64,000 bases of DNA, taken from an uncultured Rhizobiaceae bacterium. Lineage in GTDB: Bacteria > Pseudomonadota > Alphaproteobacteria > Rhizobiales > Rhizobiaceae. Below, one piece after another: positions 35,055-46,189 of the stretch (position 1 is the first letter of the stretch; each line of letters opens with the position of its first letter). The notes below the pieces were generated by a model. It saw nothing but the letters and a program-made list of their open reading frames with translations. It did no database searches and was not told where the DNA came from. The stretch spans positions 682,001-746,000 of the forward strand of contig CATOTF010000002.1 of assembly GCA_951813045.1 (NCBI GenBank). Direction: 5' to 3'. Made by a program: the position numbers and the translations under genes.

Positions 35055-36470
35055 CTAGGCTTCGGTGCCGCCGATCGTAATGCCGTCTATGCGCGTTGTC
35101 GGTTGGCCGACACCGACGGGGACGCTTTGACCCTGTTTGCCACACATGCCGATGCCAGTATCGAGCGCCATATCGTTACCCAGCATGCGAACGCGCTTCA
35201 TATCTGCAGGTCCGTTGCCGATCATCATCGCACCTTTGACCGGTGCGCCGATCTTACCGTTTTCAATGCGATAGGCTTCCGTGCAACCAAAAACATATTT
35301 GCCGGATGTAATATCAACCTGACCGCCACCAAAGGAAACTGCGTATATTCCATCCTTCACAGAAGCAATGATCTCATCGAGTTCGTGATCCCCGCCCAAC
35401 ATGTAGGTGTTTGTCATGCGCGGCATGGGGATGTGGGCGTAGGATTGACGTCGCCCGTTTCCGGTGTCCGCCATGCCCATGAGTCGGGCGTTCTGCCGGT
35501 CCTGCATATAGCCCACCAGTTTCCCGTCCTCGATCAGTGTTGTGCATTGGGTTGGCGTACCTTCATCGTCAATTGTCAGCGACCCCCGACGTTCCGATAT
35601 TGTGCCATCATCGACGACGGTCACGCCTTTGGCCGCCACCTGTTCTCCCAACAGTCCGGCGAATGCGGATGTGCCCTTGCGGTTGAAATCACCTTCCAGA
35701 CCGTGACCAACTGCTTCGTGAAGCATCACGCCGGGCCACCCGGCCCCAAGAACAACATCGAAAGTGCCGGCAGGGGCAGGGATGGCGGTGAGATTAACTT
35801 TGGCCTGACGTAAGGCTTCACCAACGCAATTCTTCCAGTCGGTCTCGGCGATTACCTTGTCGAAGGAATGACGGCCACCAATTCCATGGGAACCGGTTTC
35901 CTGACGATCACCTTTGCCAACAACAATGGATACATTTAGCCGAACCAAAGGGCGAATGTCTTTCGCGACTTCACCATCTGCCCTGATGATTTCCACAACC
36001 TGGTGGGAGGCGGCCAGTGAGACGCTAACCTGGCGGACAGTCGGGTCAAGGCCTCTCGCATAAGCGTCAATCTCGGAAAGCAATATGACCTTGCTTTCGA
36101 AATTAGGCTCCAAAAGCGGGTTTTCCGAACCATAGAGTTTGACGTTTGTTTTACGAGGTGCTTCCGCATATGTACCGGAGTGGCCGCTTGATACAGCGGT
36201 GACCGCAGATGCTGCCCGTTTGAATGCAGCCTCTGAAAATTCGCCTGAATGGGCGTAACCTGCACTTTCTCCACACACTGACCTCAAGCCAAACCCCTGC
36301 CGAGTGTCGAATGAACCGGATTTGAGTTTCCCATCATCGAACAAAAGACTTTCGGATTCGCTATTTTCAATAAACAGCTCACCATCGTCTGTGTTGTTGA
36401 GAGTGTGATTCAAAAGATGGGTGATCTGTGAAGCATCACAATCAAATTGATCGACCAGTGATTCATTCAT
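35055..36470 (-). CDS. tldD: Metalloprotease TldD
   Basis: Zinc protease subunit that with TldE/PmbA degrades unfolded peptides and processes microcins and gyrase toxins. 471 residues. The metal motif HEAVGHGLEGDF (H-E-x3-H) is present, with the family text GLRSVCGESAGYAHSGEFSE, GTSAFAGLLGEQVAAKGVTV and the terminal GMCGKQGQSVPVGVGQPTTR. pmbA is not in the window. The gene lies just ahead of ialB and the cytochrome oxidase cluster, the usual place in Hyphomicrobiales. Confidence 0.95.
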   Translation of the reverse strand: MNESLVDQFDCDASQITHLLNHTLNNTDDGELFIENSESESLLFDDGKLKSGSFDTRQGFGLRSVCGESAGYAHSGEFSEAAFKRAASAVTAVSSGHSGTYAEAPRKTNVKLYGSENPLLEPNFESKVILLSEIDAYARGLDPTVRQVSVSLAASHQVVEIIRADGEVAKDIRPLVRLNVSIVVGKGDRQETGSHGIGGRHSFDKVIAETDWKNCVGEALRQAKVNLTAIPAPAGTFDVVLGAGWPGVMLHEAVGHGLEGDFNRKGTSAFAGLLGEQVAAKGVTVVDDGTISERRGSLTIDDEGTPTQCTTLIEDGKLVGYMQDRQNARLMGMADTGNGRRQSYAHIPMPRMTNTYMLGGDHELDEIIASVKDGIYAVSFGGGQVDITSGKYVFGCTEAYRIENGKIGAPVKGAMMIGNGPADMKRVRMLGNDMALDTGIGMCGKQGQSVPVGVGQPTTRIDGITIGGTEA

Positions 36471-36559
36471 AATTTTGCCAATCGTTTGGATGGGTTTGCC
36501 GGTAAGCGAATACTATAGTTATCTTAAGTCGGGCAACAAATTGGATCGGTGAATGTTGC

Positions 36560-37090
36560 TCACGGTAATTTGGCGTAACCGGATTTAAAACCATCCAGAT
36601 CAACGGGAATGCCAATGCCTTCTTCTGGAGAAGCGAAGATGATGAAGGTTGCACTTTGGCCTGTTTGCATTGTCTTTAGCAAATCGTCCTTAAGGATAAC
36701 TTCAGCGTAACATCCGTCTGCCATACAACGTACAAAATATGCGCGTCCAAGGTCCTTGCCATCAATGTTCAGGCCAAGACCGTTGGGGAGAATAACACCC
36801 AACGGTGCCAATACACGTAAAATACGTGCTTTGTTATCTGCGGTCTTTAGAACGACGACAGAAAGTCCAACTTCGGGCCGATCTTCCGCTACTACATTTT
36901 GCATCAACGCACATTGTTCTGCGCTTGCACCGGCAGGTACATCACAAATAATCGACCACGCCCCATGTTTAGAGGTCGTATTTTCACTCGATTGTCCCAA
37001 AGCAAAACTCAAGGAGAGCACGAACCATAGGGTTGCAGCGACTAAAACCGCAATAAAATTGCCAATACGCATGAAAAGATGCCGAATCAT
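36560..37090 (-). CDS. Invasion-associated locus B (IalB) family protein
   Basis: A 176-residue exported protein. The leader (MIRHLFMRIGNFIAVLVAAT) and the following hydrophobic LWFVLSLSFALGQSS look like a signal peptide ending near ALG. The mature domain matches the IalB family: HGAWSIICDVPAGASAEQCA, VLAPLGVILPNGLGLNIDGK and RCMADGCYAEVILKDDLLKT with paired Cys. IalB is named from Bartonella invasion, but in free-living relatives the role is unknown. The start is the ATG at 37090 (AAGGA upstream); 37072 is an alternative. It is divergent from coxB. Confidence 0.85.
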   Translation of the reverse strand: MIRHLFMRIGNFIAVLVAATLWFVLSLSFALGQSSENTTSKHGAWSIICDVPAGASAEQCALMQNVVAEDRPEVGLSVVVLKTADNKARILRVLAPLGVILPNGLGLNIDGKDLGRAYFVRCMADGCYAEVILKDDLLKTMQTGQSATFIIFASPEEGIGIPVDLDGFKSGYAKLP

Positions 37091-37370
37091 TGTTGTATGC
37101 CCATCCTTATGTTGCCCCACGTTATCTCGAAACAAAAGCCATAGGGAGGCTAATTTGCATCAACATTCCGGTGTTGCGGAGCCTGTATCAGCTTGCAAAC
37201 TGCCCCGTTACAGAAATATGTGTCTAAAGTTAGAAAATGCCGCACTCTTTTTCGATCACAAAAGCTTGCAGCCCATGGCACATTATGGTTCTAAGTCGCA
37301 GCGCCGACCCATGTTTTGATATCTTGTTTCAAGGCACGGCTTGGTTTTACGAATTTTTGGAGAAGATTGG

Positions 37371-38291
37371 ATGTTGAATCCGATGACTAAATTTGCGCGC
37401 ATCGCCCTATTTGGCGTTCCGGCACTGTTGACAACCGCCGTAACCGCTATCGCGGCTCAACCGACACCTTGGCAGATGTGGCACCAGCCAGCTGCGTCCC
37501 CCGGTATGGAAGCCATCATATCTTTTGATATTTTGACATTTTGGATCATTACACCGATCACGTTATTTGTGACGGCTTTGTTGGCCTATGTCATGTGGCG
37601 GTTTCGCGCCAGCGCCAACCCTGAACCAAGTAAGACGACGCATAATACGGCGATTGAGGTGGTTTGGACGCTTGGTCCAATTGCGATCCTGGTTTTTCTG
37701 GCTATTCCGTCTTTCCAACTGCTGACTTCCCAGTTCAATCCTCCAAAAGAACCAACGGTCACGATCAAGGCCACCGGATATCAGTGGTACTGGGGTTTTG
37801 AATATCAAGATGACGCGGAAATTTCATTTGAAACTCGCCCAATCGGTGTGGTTCAGATTGCTGGCAGTGAAGAGGCTGCAAAAGCTGAGCGTGTAAGTGC
37901 TGGTAAAGAAGATCTTGCCCAATATCCGCGCCTTCTTGCGGTAGATAATGAAATTGTCGTACCAAAAGGCGAAGTTGTTCGCGTTTTGGTGACTGCTGGA
38001 GACGTTATTCACAACTTCGCCATGCCTGCATTTGGATTGAAAATGGATGGTTATCCAGGACGAACCAATGAAGTGTATTTCCAGCCAACTAAAGAAGGGC
38101 TGTACTACGGTCAATGCTCTGAACTGTGTGGCAAGTATCATGCATATATGCCGATCGCGATCCGCGTTGTTTCACTTGAAGACTTTGAGACGTGGAAAGA
38201 GATCGCTGCCGATGATGTTAGCGCTGCTAACAAGGATCTGATGGCATCACTGGCAAACAAGAAGAAGGTTGCTGCGTTGGCTGCCAAATAG
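37371..38291 (+). CDS. coxB: Cytochrome c oxidase subunit II (aa3 type)
   Basis: Accepts electrons from cytochrome c through its CuA centre. 306 residues: a signal-like leader ending near AIAAQ, two membrane helices (about 50-72 and 95-115) and the periplasmic cupredoxin domain. The CuA ligands are present: VIHNFAMPAFGLKMDGYPGR, then YYGQCSELCGKYHAYMPIAI with Cys249 and Cys253. I start at the ATG at 37371, preceded by GGAGAAG; the upstream frame to 37341 lacks such a site. First gene of the coxB-coxA-ctaB-coxF-ctaG-coxC run. Confidence 0.97.
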   Translation: MLNPMTKFARIALFGVPALLTTAVTAIAAQPTPWQMWHQPAASPGMEAIISFDILTFWIITPITLFVTALLAYVMWRFRASANPEPSKTTHNTAIEVVWTLGPIAILVFLAIPSFQLLTSQFNPPKEPTVTIKATGYQWYWGFEYQDDAEISFETRPIGVVQIAGSEEAAKAERVSAGKEDLAQYPRLLAVDNEIVVPKGEVVRVLVTAGDVIHNFAMPAFGLKMDGYPGRTNEVYFQPTKEGLYYGQCSELCGKYHAYMPIAIRVVSLEDFETWKEIAADDVSAANKDLMASLANKKKVAALAAK

Positions 38292-38326
38292 GCGTCGGGC
38301 TCAACACAAAGAACATACGAAGTTAG

Positions 38327-39943
<1,617 letters not shown>

Positions 39944-39952
39944 ATGAAATCC

Positions 39953-39982
39953 TGCACCCGTTGATTGAATTCCTCGGGTGCA
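39953..39982. other. Hairpin between coxA and ctaB
   Basis: TGCACCCG (39953-39960) pairs perfectly with CGGGTGCA (39975-39982) across 14 bases, 10 bases after the coxA stop. There is no T-run downstream, so it is probably not a strong terminator. It could protect the coxBA mRNA end or reduce read-through into ctaB. Confidence 0.5.
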
Positions 39983-40057
39983 TAACAACTAAATTCAACA
40001 GATGCGACATTGATAGTAATCGTCGCGATGTGTGTATGATACCGCCGGAACTGACCA

Positions 40058-41005
40058 ATGTCCGTTAACGATCAAATAGACCCACAAATATCGCTGGCAA
40101 CGCCCGGTGATTATTTCGTGCTGATGAAACCGCGCGTCATGCGTCTGGTCGTGTTTACCGCGCTGGTTGGTATGTTGCTGGCTCCCGGTGCGATTGACCC
40201 GGTTCTAGGGTTTATTGCGATCGCGTGCATAGCACTCGGGGCGGGGGCGTCTGGTGCTCTCAATATGTGGTATGACGCCGACATCGATGCGATCATGTCA
40301 CGCACCGTGAATCGTCCCATTCCGTCCGGCGCGATTGTACCTGGTCAGGCGCTTAACTTCGGAATGGTCATGTCGGTTATTTCCGTTATGACCCTCGGTC
40401 TGCTTGTCAATTGGACAGCAGGTGCGCTTCTGGCATTCACAATATTCTTCTACGCGGTTGTCTACACCATGTGGTTGAAACGCTCGACACCCCAAAATAT
40501 CGTAATCGGTGGCGCCGCTGGCGCATTTCCGCCAATGCTTGGCTGGGCTTGTGCCACTGGGACGTTGACTCTTGAGGGCTTGGCCCTGTTCGCGATCATC
40601 TTCATCTGGACGCCACCACATTTTTGGGCGCTGGCGCTTTGGAAAATGCGCGATTACGACGATGCCCATGTGCCGATGATGCCGAATGCTGTTGGCGAAA
40701 AATCCACAAGAAACCAAATGCTGGCTTATTCCGTATTGCTGGCGCCGCTGAGCTCCGTACCATATTTCATGGGATTTTCGGGAGCATTGGTCGGTGCGTT
40801 GTCAGGAGTACTTGGCACCGTATTTCTTTGGCTGACATACAAGGTCTGGCAAAACCAAGGTCGAGATGAAAAGCTCACTGCCGAAAAACGCCTGTTCGCA
40901 TACTCAATATTTTACCTCTTCGCGGTTTTTGCACTGTTGTTGATCGATGCGGTCACATTCCGTGTGTCTGGCACCTATCTTCTCGCCAACTTGGTGGTAA
41001 TGTGA
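40058..41005 (+). CDS. ctaB: Protoheme IX farnesyltransferase (heme o synthase)
   Basis: Membrane UbiA-type prenyltransferase that adds a farnesyl group to heme b on the way to heme a for the neighbouring oxidase. 315 residues with about eight helices. Asp-rich motifs: [20 protein letters not shown] (first) and [20 protein letters not shown] (second), with [20 protein letters not shown] between. Its stop overlaps the start of the next small gene by one base (TGATG). Confidence 0.96.
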   Translation: MSVNDQIDPQISLATPGDYFVLMKPRVMRLVVFTALVGMLLAPGAIDPVLGFIAIACIALGAGASGALNMWYDADIDAIMSRTVNRPIPSGAIVPGQALNFGMVMSVISVMTLGLLVNWTAGALLAFTIFFYAVVYTMWLKRSTPQNIVIGGAAGAFPPMLGWACATGTLTLEGLALFAIIFIWTPPHFWALALWKMRDYDDAHVPMMPNAVGEKSTRNQMLAYSVLLAPLSSVPYFMGFSGALVGALSGVLGTVFLWLTYKVWQNQGRDEKLTAEKRLFAYSIFYLFAVFALLLIDAVTFRVSGTYLLANLVVM

Positions 41006-41202
41006 TGGAAGCGGGTGAAGGCAAAGTAGAACCTGGTGTCAGGATTGAACTGACGGACGCGCAGCAAAAGGCGCGGCGGACCCGGAATATTGCCATTGGT
41101 GGCTGCTTGCTTGCGCTCGTTCTTGTGTTTTACGTCGCGACAGTCGTCAAATTCGGTCCCGGCCTCATGCGTGCACAACAGCAACAGGGACAGTTGAACT
41201 GA
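41005..41202 (+). CDS. CoxF-like small membrane protein
   Basis: A 65-residue protein with a single membrane helix (NIAIGGCLLALVLVFYVATV). It lies exactly between ctaB and ctaG, the place of coxF in alphaproteobacterial oxidase clusters, and has the family's short cytoplasmic N-terminus (RIELTDAQQKARRTRN). I start at the ATG at 41005; the GTG one codon upstream is possible. Both junctions are TGATG overlaps, so translation is coupled through ctaB-coxF-ctaG. A role in oxidase assembly is inferred from position. Confidence 0.8.
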   Translation: MEAGEGKVEPGVRIELTDAQQKARRTRNIAIGGCLLALVLVFYVATVVKFGPGLMRAQQQQGQLN

Positions 41203-41795
41203 TGGCAGCGAATGGCACACACAAAGGTAATATCTCAGCACTGACTTTATGCCTAGGATTGACTTTCGGCATGTTGGGCATGTCGTTCGCCGCCGTGCCA
41301 CTCTATCAGCTCTTCTGTCAGGTCACGGGATATGCGGGAACCACACAACGCGCCGATGACTCGACCGGGCTTGTTCTCAATCGTCAAATGACCGTGCGGT
41401 TTAACGCAAACACATCAAATGAACTGGATTGGGAATTTCAACCTGCGCAACGCAGTATTACATTAAAGGTTGGCGATAAGGCCCAGGCAATATATCGCGC
41501 AAAAAATATTGGCTCGGACATGAGTTTTGGAACAGCAACATTTAATGTATCGCCGGGAGCAGCCGGTGTGTATTTCAACAAGATTGAGTGTTTTTGCTTT
41601 ACAGAGCAGAAATTACAGGCTGGTCAGTCAGTGGAGATGCCTGTCCTGTTTTTCATTGACCCGGAGATAGTCAATGATCCTCTTTTGAAAGGCACGAAAA
41701 CGATCACCCTTTCCTATACGTTCTTCCCTGATGAGGATGCGGAGCGTGAAGTTAGTCAATCGACACCAGTTTCAATTGAAGGTGGTAAGAGTTAA
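41202..41795 (+). CDS. ctaG: Cytochrome c oxidase assembly protein CtaG (Cox11)
   Basis: Copper chaperone for the CuB site of subunit I. 197 residues: one N-terminal membrane helix (LTLCLGLTFGMLGMSFAAVP) and a periplasmic immunoglobulin-like domain. The conserved YQLFCQVTGYAGTTQRADD and the copper motif IECFCFTEQKL (Cys130, Cys132) are present, as is VLFFIDPEIVNDP. It works with the SCO protein at 16.6 kb, which serves CuA. Confidence 0.97.
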   Translation: MAANGTHKGNISALTLCLGLTFGMLGMSFAAVPLYQLFCQVTGYAGTTQRADDSTGLVLNRQMTVRFNANTSNELDWEFQPAQRSITLKVGDKAQAIYRAKNIGSDMSFGTATFNVSPGAAGVYFNKIECFCFTEQKLQAGQSVEMPVLFFIDPEIVNDPLLKGTKTITLSYTFFPDEDAEREVSQSTPVSIEGGKS

Positions 41796-41864
41796 ATCCG
41801 GTCTTTCGTTTGTGACCTCCACAAGCTAAAGACCATCAACAAGAAAGCATCGCTGGAGACCAAG

Positions 41865-42734
41865 ATGGCCGACCCGCACACTAAAAATCACGACTATCAT
41901 ATTATCGACCCAAGCGGTTGGCCACTGTTAGGCTCCGTTGGTGCACTGATCATGGCGATCGGTGGCGTAATCTGGATGCAGACCATTCAATCCGAAGACG
42001 CTTCAACTCTCGGCATGAGCGGCCCAATCCCGTTTATTATTGGTTTGGTAATCGTATTGTACACAATGTACGGCTGGTGGTCAGACACCATCAAAGAAGC
42101 CCATGCAGGTGACCACACCCAGGTGGTGTCGATCCATCTGCGTTACGGCATGATTATGTTCATTGCTTCAGAAGTTATGTTCTTCGTAGCCTGGTTCTGG
42201 GCATTCTTTGACGCTTCACTTTTCCCCAATGAATTGGCTCAGGAAGCACGTGCGGCATATACAGGTGGTCAGTGGCCACCGGCTAGTATCGAGGTTCTCG
42301 ACCCATTGCACCTGCCGCTGTTTAACACAGTGACCTTGTTGTTGTCGGGCACAACCGTTACCTGGGCACATCATGCTTTGCTTGAAGGTGACCGAAAGGG
42401 AATCGTTTGGGGGTTGTTCCTGACCGTCGTATTGGGGGTTATTTTTACTGCAGTTCAAATCCTTGAATATGCGGAAGCACCATTCACGTTCACAGAATCG
42501 ATCTACGGATCCACATTCTTTATGGCGACCGGCTTCCATGGCTTCCACGTATTTGTTGGTACAATTTTCCTCATTGTTTGCCTGTTCCGTGCGATGAAAG
42601 GCCATTTTACCGAGAAACAGCATTTCGGTTTTGAAGCTGCGGCTTGGTACTGGCACTTTGTTGATGTTGTTTGGTTGTTCCTGTTTGTTGCGGTCTACAT
42701 TTGGGCAAGCGCTGGGGCGACAATTGCTCACTAG
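41865..42734 (+). CDS. coxC: Cytochrome c oxidase subunit III
   Basis: Seven-helix membrane subunit that stabilises the oxidase, 289 residues. Signatures: [20 protein letters not shown], the [20 protein letters not shown] helix, [38 protein letters not shown] and the last helix [20 protein letters not shown]. It closes the oxidase run; a strong hairpin follows 28 bases after the stop. Confidence 0.98.
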   Translation: MADPHTKNHDYHIIDPSGWPLLGSVGALIMAIGGVIWMQTIQSEDASTLGMSGPIPFIIGLVIVLYTMYGWWSDTIKEAHAGDHTQVVSIHLRYGMIMFIASEVMFFVAWFWAFFDASLFPNELAQEARAAYTGGQWPPASIEVLDPLHLPLFNTVTLLLSGTTVTWAHHALLEGDRKGIVWGLFLTVVLGVIFTAVQILEYAEAPFTFTESIYGSTFFMATGFHGFHVFVGTIFLIVCLFRAMKGHFTEKQHFGFEAAAWYWHFVDVVWLFLFVAVYIWASAGATIAH

Positions 42735-42761
42735 CCCCAACGGTTCTTACTAATTATGTCG

Positions 42762-42792
42762 AAGGGCGGTTTTCACAAGAAAGCCGCCCTTT
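42762..42792 (+). terminator. Rho-independent terminator after coxC
   Basis: A 13-bp stem, AAGGGCGGTTTTC (42762-42774) with GAAAGCCGCCCTT (42779-42791), one G-U pair and a 4-base loop ACAA, followed by a short T-run (TTTG). It lies 28 bases after the coxC stop and should end the cytochrome oxidase transcript. Confidence 0.75.
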
Positions 42793-42812
42793 GTTGCTAT
42801 TGATGAGACAAG

Positions 42813-42899
42813 ATGTCGAAATCTCACGATTATTTACCGCTTGAAGGACGTGTTTATCGCGCTGATATGGCAACACAATGCGGCGTCTGGTCCGATTGA
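42813..42899 (+). CDS. Possible 28-codon frame between coxC and surf1 (doubtful)
   Basis: A short frame begins MSKSHDYLPLEGRVYRADMA and ends GVWSD, with only GAGA as a weak ribosome-binding site. It occupies the place where related genomes carry a DUF983 gene, but the text does not resemble DUF983. I list it only because the interval is otherwise empty; it may be chance. Confidence 0.15.
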   Translation: MSKSHDYLPLEGRVYRADMATQCGVWSD

Positions 42900-42930
42900 T
42901 AATTCCGATGAGAAGAGCGACTAGAACTGT

Positions 42931-43662
42931 ATGAAACTAGGCACATTCATTTTGATCATCTGCATTGTCGGCGGTATTGTATTCCTTTCAGGGCTTGGGA
43001 TTTGGCAGATAAAGCGTCTCGCTTGGAAAGAGGCGATGATTGCCCGTGTAGAGCAAAATCTCAATGAAGCACCGCAATCCATGGCGGAGATTGAAGCACT
43101 TCTTCGCAATGGCGAAGATATTGAGTATCGCCCGGTGAGATTATCAGGCGTCTTCGATCATGAAAAAGAGCAGCATTACTTCGCCACATACAAAGGGCAG
43201 GCGGGATATTACGTCTATACTCCGCTCAAACGGAACAATGGTGAAATTACGTTCGTCAATCGGGGTTACATTCCGCTGGAATTGAAAGATCGCTTCAAAA
43301 GACAAAAGGGGTTGGTTACAGGGGTTGTCAAGATTGAAGGCCTTGCCAGAACTGCCCCTTTGCAAAAACCAAATTCCTTTGTCCCAAACAATGATCTGGT
43401 CAAAAATATTTACTATTGGAAATCGCTGTCGCAAATGGCTGGTAATGTTTTCGATAAAACGGATATTGAGCTCACCCGATTCTTTGTGGATACCAATGAT
43501 GCATTGGTTCCGGGAGGGCTCCCGGTCGGTGGTGTGACACGAATAGTTTTTCCCAACAGTCACCTTCAATATGCAATAACTTGGTTTGGTCTGGCCGGAA
43601 CATTGCTCGTTGTCGGCGGAATTTTCCTGCGCGGCCGGATGAAACCGGATGATTCTGAGTGA
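42931..43662 (+). CDS. surf1: SURF1 family cytochrome oxidase biogenesis protein
   Basis: Membrane protein that helps insert heme a into subunit I. 243 residues with two membrane helices, one at each end (TFILIICIVGGIVFLSGLGI and ITWFGLAGTLLVVGGIFLRG) and a periplasmic domain between. The family signature GIWQIKRLAWKEAMIARVEQ and the central YRPVRLSGVFDHEKEQHYFA, VNRGYIPLELKDR and TRIVFPNSHLQYAITWFGLA are seen. It follows the terminator after coxC, so it likely has its own promoter. Confidence 0.95.
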   Translation: MKLGTFILIICIVGGIVFLSGLGIWQIKRLAWKEAMIARVEQNLNEAPQSMAEIEALLRNGEDIEYRPVRLSGVFDHEKEQHYFATYKGQAGYYVYTPLKRNNGEITFVNRGYIPLELKDRFKRQKGLVTGVVKIEGLARTAPLQKPNSFVPNNDLVKNIYYWKSLSQMAGNVFDKTDIELTRFFVDTNDALVPGGLPVGGVTRIVFPNSHLQYAITWFGLAGTLLVVGGIFLRGRMKPDDSE

Positions 43663-43756
43663 AATTTAGGCCAACTGGATAATATACCGCTTCCCAATTG
43701 ACATGTGCGAGCGGCCCCTTTTTATGGACCATAATCTGAACCAAGGCTGAATCTGC

Positions 43757-44758
43757 ATGAATAAGCAAAAGGCACGACTATTGTTATGTGGTCCGCGAGG
43801 TTTTTGCGCCGGTGTGGATCGGGCGATCCAGATAGTTGTGCTCGCGCTTAAGAAATATGGTGCACCAGTCTATGTGCGCCATGAAATTGTGCATAACAGA
43901 TATGTTGTAGAGGGATTGGAAAACCTCGGTGCCGTATTCGTTAAAAAATTATCGGATATTCCTGACACTCAACAGCCAGTAATTTTTTCTGCTCACGGGG
44001 TACCAAAATCAGTTCCGGAAGCGGCGACACAGAGGAACCTTCTTTATCTCGATGCCACTTGCCCATTGGTTTCAAAGGTACATAAACAGGCTATGCTGCA
44101 TGAGCGCAGAGGGCGGCACGTTTTGCTGGTTGGCCACAAGGGACACCCGGAAGTTATCGGGACCATGGGGCAATTACCTGCTGGTGCCGCCACGCTTATT
44201 GAAACAATCGAAGATGTTAAAAAGTATGAGCCCCCAAAAGATACGGGACTTGGTTTTGTGACGCAAACAACCCTGTCGGTCGACGATACATCAGACATTA
44301 TCGCGGGGTTGAAAGTGCGGTTTCCTGAAATTGTGGCGCCTGCCGCCGAGAGCATCTGTTATGCGACCACTAACCGTCAGGAGGCTGTAAAAGCTGCCGC
44401 GCCTGGCACGGATGTATTTCTGGTAGTGGGAGCGCCGAATTCATCAAACTCGAACAGATTGGTTGATGTGGCAGATAAATCCGGGGCAAAGCATGCAGCG
44501 TTGATCCAAAATGTTGGCGAAATTGACTGGGGCAGTTTTGGGCAAAGCACTGATGAAATAAAAATTGGCCTATCGGCGGGAGCATCCGCTCCGGAGGTGT
44601 TGATAAATGAGATTGTCGAAGAATTCAGATCCCGTTTCGACCTGACATTGGAACTTGCGCAAACGATGGTCGAGGACGAACAATTCATGGTTATGCGCGA
44701 CCTGCGCGATGTTCCGCTTGAAGCGTCTGATATGACGTTTGTAAACGGGACGAACTAA
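43757..44758 (+). CDS. ispH: 4-hydroxy-3-methylbut-2-enyl diphosphate reductase
   Basis: Last step of the MEP pathway: makes IPP and DMAPP with an iron-sulfur cluster. 333 residues. The three conserved Cys are seen in GPRGFCAGVDRAIQIVVLAL, LDATCPLVSKVHKQAM and ESICYATTNRQEAV; HEIVHN and FSAHGV give the active-site His, and TGLGFVTQTTLSVDD fits. The thrB start follows with no gap. Works with dxs at 17 kb. Confidence 0.97.
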   Translation: MNKQKARLLLCGPRGFCAGVDRAIQIVVLALKKYGAPVYVRHEIVHNRYVVEGLENLGAVFVKKLSDIPDTQQPVIFSAHGVPKSVPEAATQRNLLYLDATCPLVSKVHKQAMLHERRGRHVLLVGHKGHPEVIGTMGQLPAGAATLIETIEDVKKYEPPKDTGLGFVTQTTLSVDDTSDIIAGLKVRFPEIVAPAAESICYATTNRQEAVKAAAPGTDVFLVVGAPNSSNSNRLVDVADKSGAKHAALIQNVGEIDWGSFGQSTDEIKIGLSAGASAPEVLINEIVEEFRSRFDLTLELAQTMVEDEQFMVMRDLRDVPLEASDMTFVNGTN

Positions 44759-45718
44759 ATGGCGGTTTATACGGAAGTATCCGACGAGGCGCTGGACGTT
44801 TTCCTCGAGAATTATGACCTTGGGCGGGTAAACATGTTCAAGGGAATTGCTGGCGGCGTTGAGAATACAAATTATCTTCTGGGCACGGAAAAGAACTCCT
44901 ATATTCTCACATTATATGAGAAACGTGTGGCTGAAGCCGATTTGCCATTCTTCATTGGCTTGATGGATCACTTAGCCACCAGAGGATTTTCGTGCCCGTC
45001 GCCGATTCGAAATAGGAATGGTCAGGCACTTGGAATGTTGCAAGGGCGACCGGCGGCACTCGTATCTTTTCTCCAGGGCAGGGAAGTCGTTCATCCTACA
45101 CCTGACCAGTGTGCGATGACAGGTCGTACAATGGCGCAATTACACCGTGCGGGTGAAGGGTTCGACATCAAGCGGGTAAATGCATTGGCTCCATCAGGCT
45201 GGCCAACTCTTGTCACCAGCGCGGCTGACCGCGCAAATTCTGTCGAGACTAATCTGGCCGAGCTGATTGTAGATGAGTTGGAATTCGCGCAAGCCAACTG
45301 GCCGGATGATATTCCCTCCGGCGTTATTCACGCCGACATGTTTAAGGACAATGTCTTCTTCCTTGATGGGGAACTTTCTGGGGTCATTGACTTCTATTTT
45401 GCCTGTAACGATTTCCTGGCCTACGATTTGGCGATTGCCATAAATGCGTGGTGTTTTGGCGATAATTTAGAGTTTTTACCTGAACATTGCTCGGCACTCG
45501 TGCAAGGTTATCAAAACATTCGCCCGCTTACTGACGGGGAGGCGGATTGCATGCCAACGCTCCTGCGGGGTGCTGCGTTACGATTTTTGTTAACGCGATT
45601 GAACGATTGGCTTGATGTTCCCGAAGGGGCGTTTGTAATTCCCCACGACCCAAAAGCATTCAGCGCACGGCTTCGCCAATTTCAATCGATAACACGGGCG
45701 CAATTGGGACTAGCATGA
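44759..45718 (+). CDS. thrB: Homoserine kinase (aminoglycoside-phosphotransferase fold)
   Basis: Phosphorylates homoserine for threonine synthesis; the next enzyme, thrC, is at 56.2 kb. 319 residues with the APH-like kinase fold of proteobacterial ThrB type [22 protein letters not shown] near the start, the catalytic [20 protein letters not shown] loop and [20 protein letters not shown] for metal binding. It starts at the base after the ispH stop and overlaps rnhA by four bases (ATGA). Confidence 0.96.
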   Translation: MAVYTEVSDEALDVFLENYDLGRVNMFKGIAGGVENTNYLLGTEKNSYILTLYEKRVAEADLPFFIGLMDHLATRGFSCPSPIRNRNGQALGMLQGRPAALVSFLQGREVVHPTPDQCAMTGRTMAQLHRAGEGFDIKRVNALAPSGWPTLVTSAADRANSVETNLAELIVDELEFAQANWPDDIPSGVIHADMFKDNVFFLDGELSGVIDFYFACNDFLAYDLAIAINAWCFGDNLEFLPEHCSALVQGYQNIRPLTDGEADCMPTLLRGAALRFLLTRLNDWLDVPEGAFVIPHDPKAFSARLRQFQSITRAQLGLA

Positions 45719-46158
45719 AACAGGTTTCGATTTGGACGGATGGCGCCTGCTCAGGTAATCCTGGCCCCGGCGGATGGGGTGCCCTCATACGATTTGGTGA
45801 GCACGAAAAAGAATTGAGCGGCGGTGAGTTTGAAACAACGAACAATCGAATGGAACTATCAGCCGCAATCGAGGCGCTCAATGCTTTGAAAGAAGAGTGC
45901 GAAGTCGATCTGTATACAGATTCTCAATACGTCAAAGGCGGAATGACAGGCTGGATTTTCGGCTGGAAAAAGAACGGCTGGAAAACATCAGCAAAGAAGC
46001 CTGTCAAAAACGTTGAGTTATGGCAAATGTTGGATGAGGCCGTTTCGCGTCACAAGATCAACTGGCATTGGGTAAAGGGCCATGCGGGGCACGAAGAAAA
46101 CGAACGCGCCGACGAATTAGCGCGCTCGGGTATGGAGCCATATAAGCTGAAAGAATAA
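45715..46158 (+). CDS. rnhA: Ribonuclease HI
   Basis: Cleaves RNA in RNA-DNA hybrids. 147 residues with the acidic active-site residues in [54 protein letters not shown] and [16 protein letters not shown]. The basic helix [17 protein letters not shown] is present. It overlaps thrB and ends an ispH-thrB-rnhA transcript. Confidence 0.97.
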   Translation: MKQVSIWTDGACSGNPGPGGWGALIRFGEHEKELSGGEFETTNNRMELSAAIEALNALKEECEVDLYTDSQYVKGGMTGWIFGWKKNGWKTSAKKPVKNVELWQMLDEAVSRHKINWHWVKGHAGHEENERADELARSGMEPYKLKE

Positions 46159-46189
46159 TGCGTTTCACATGACCGGAGACAACCTCGAT

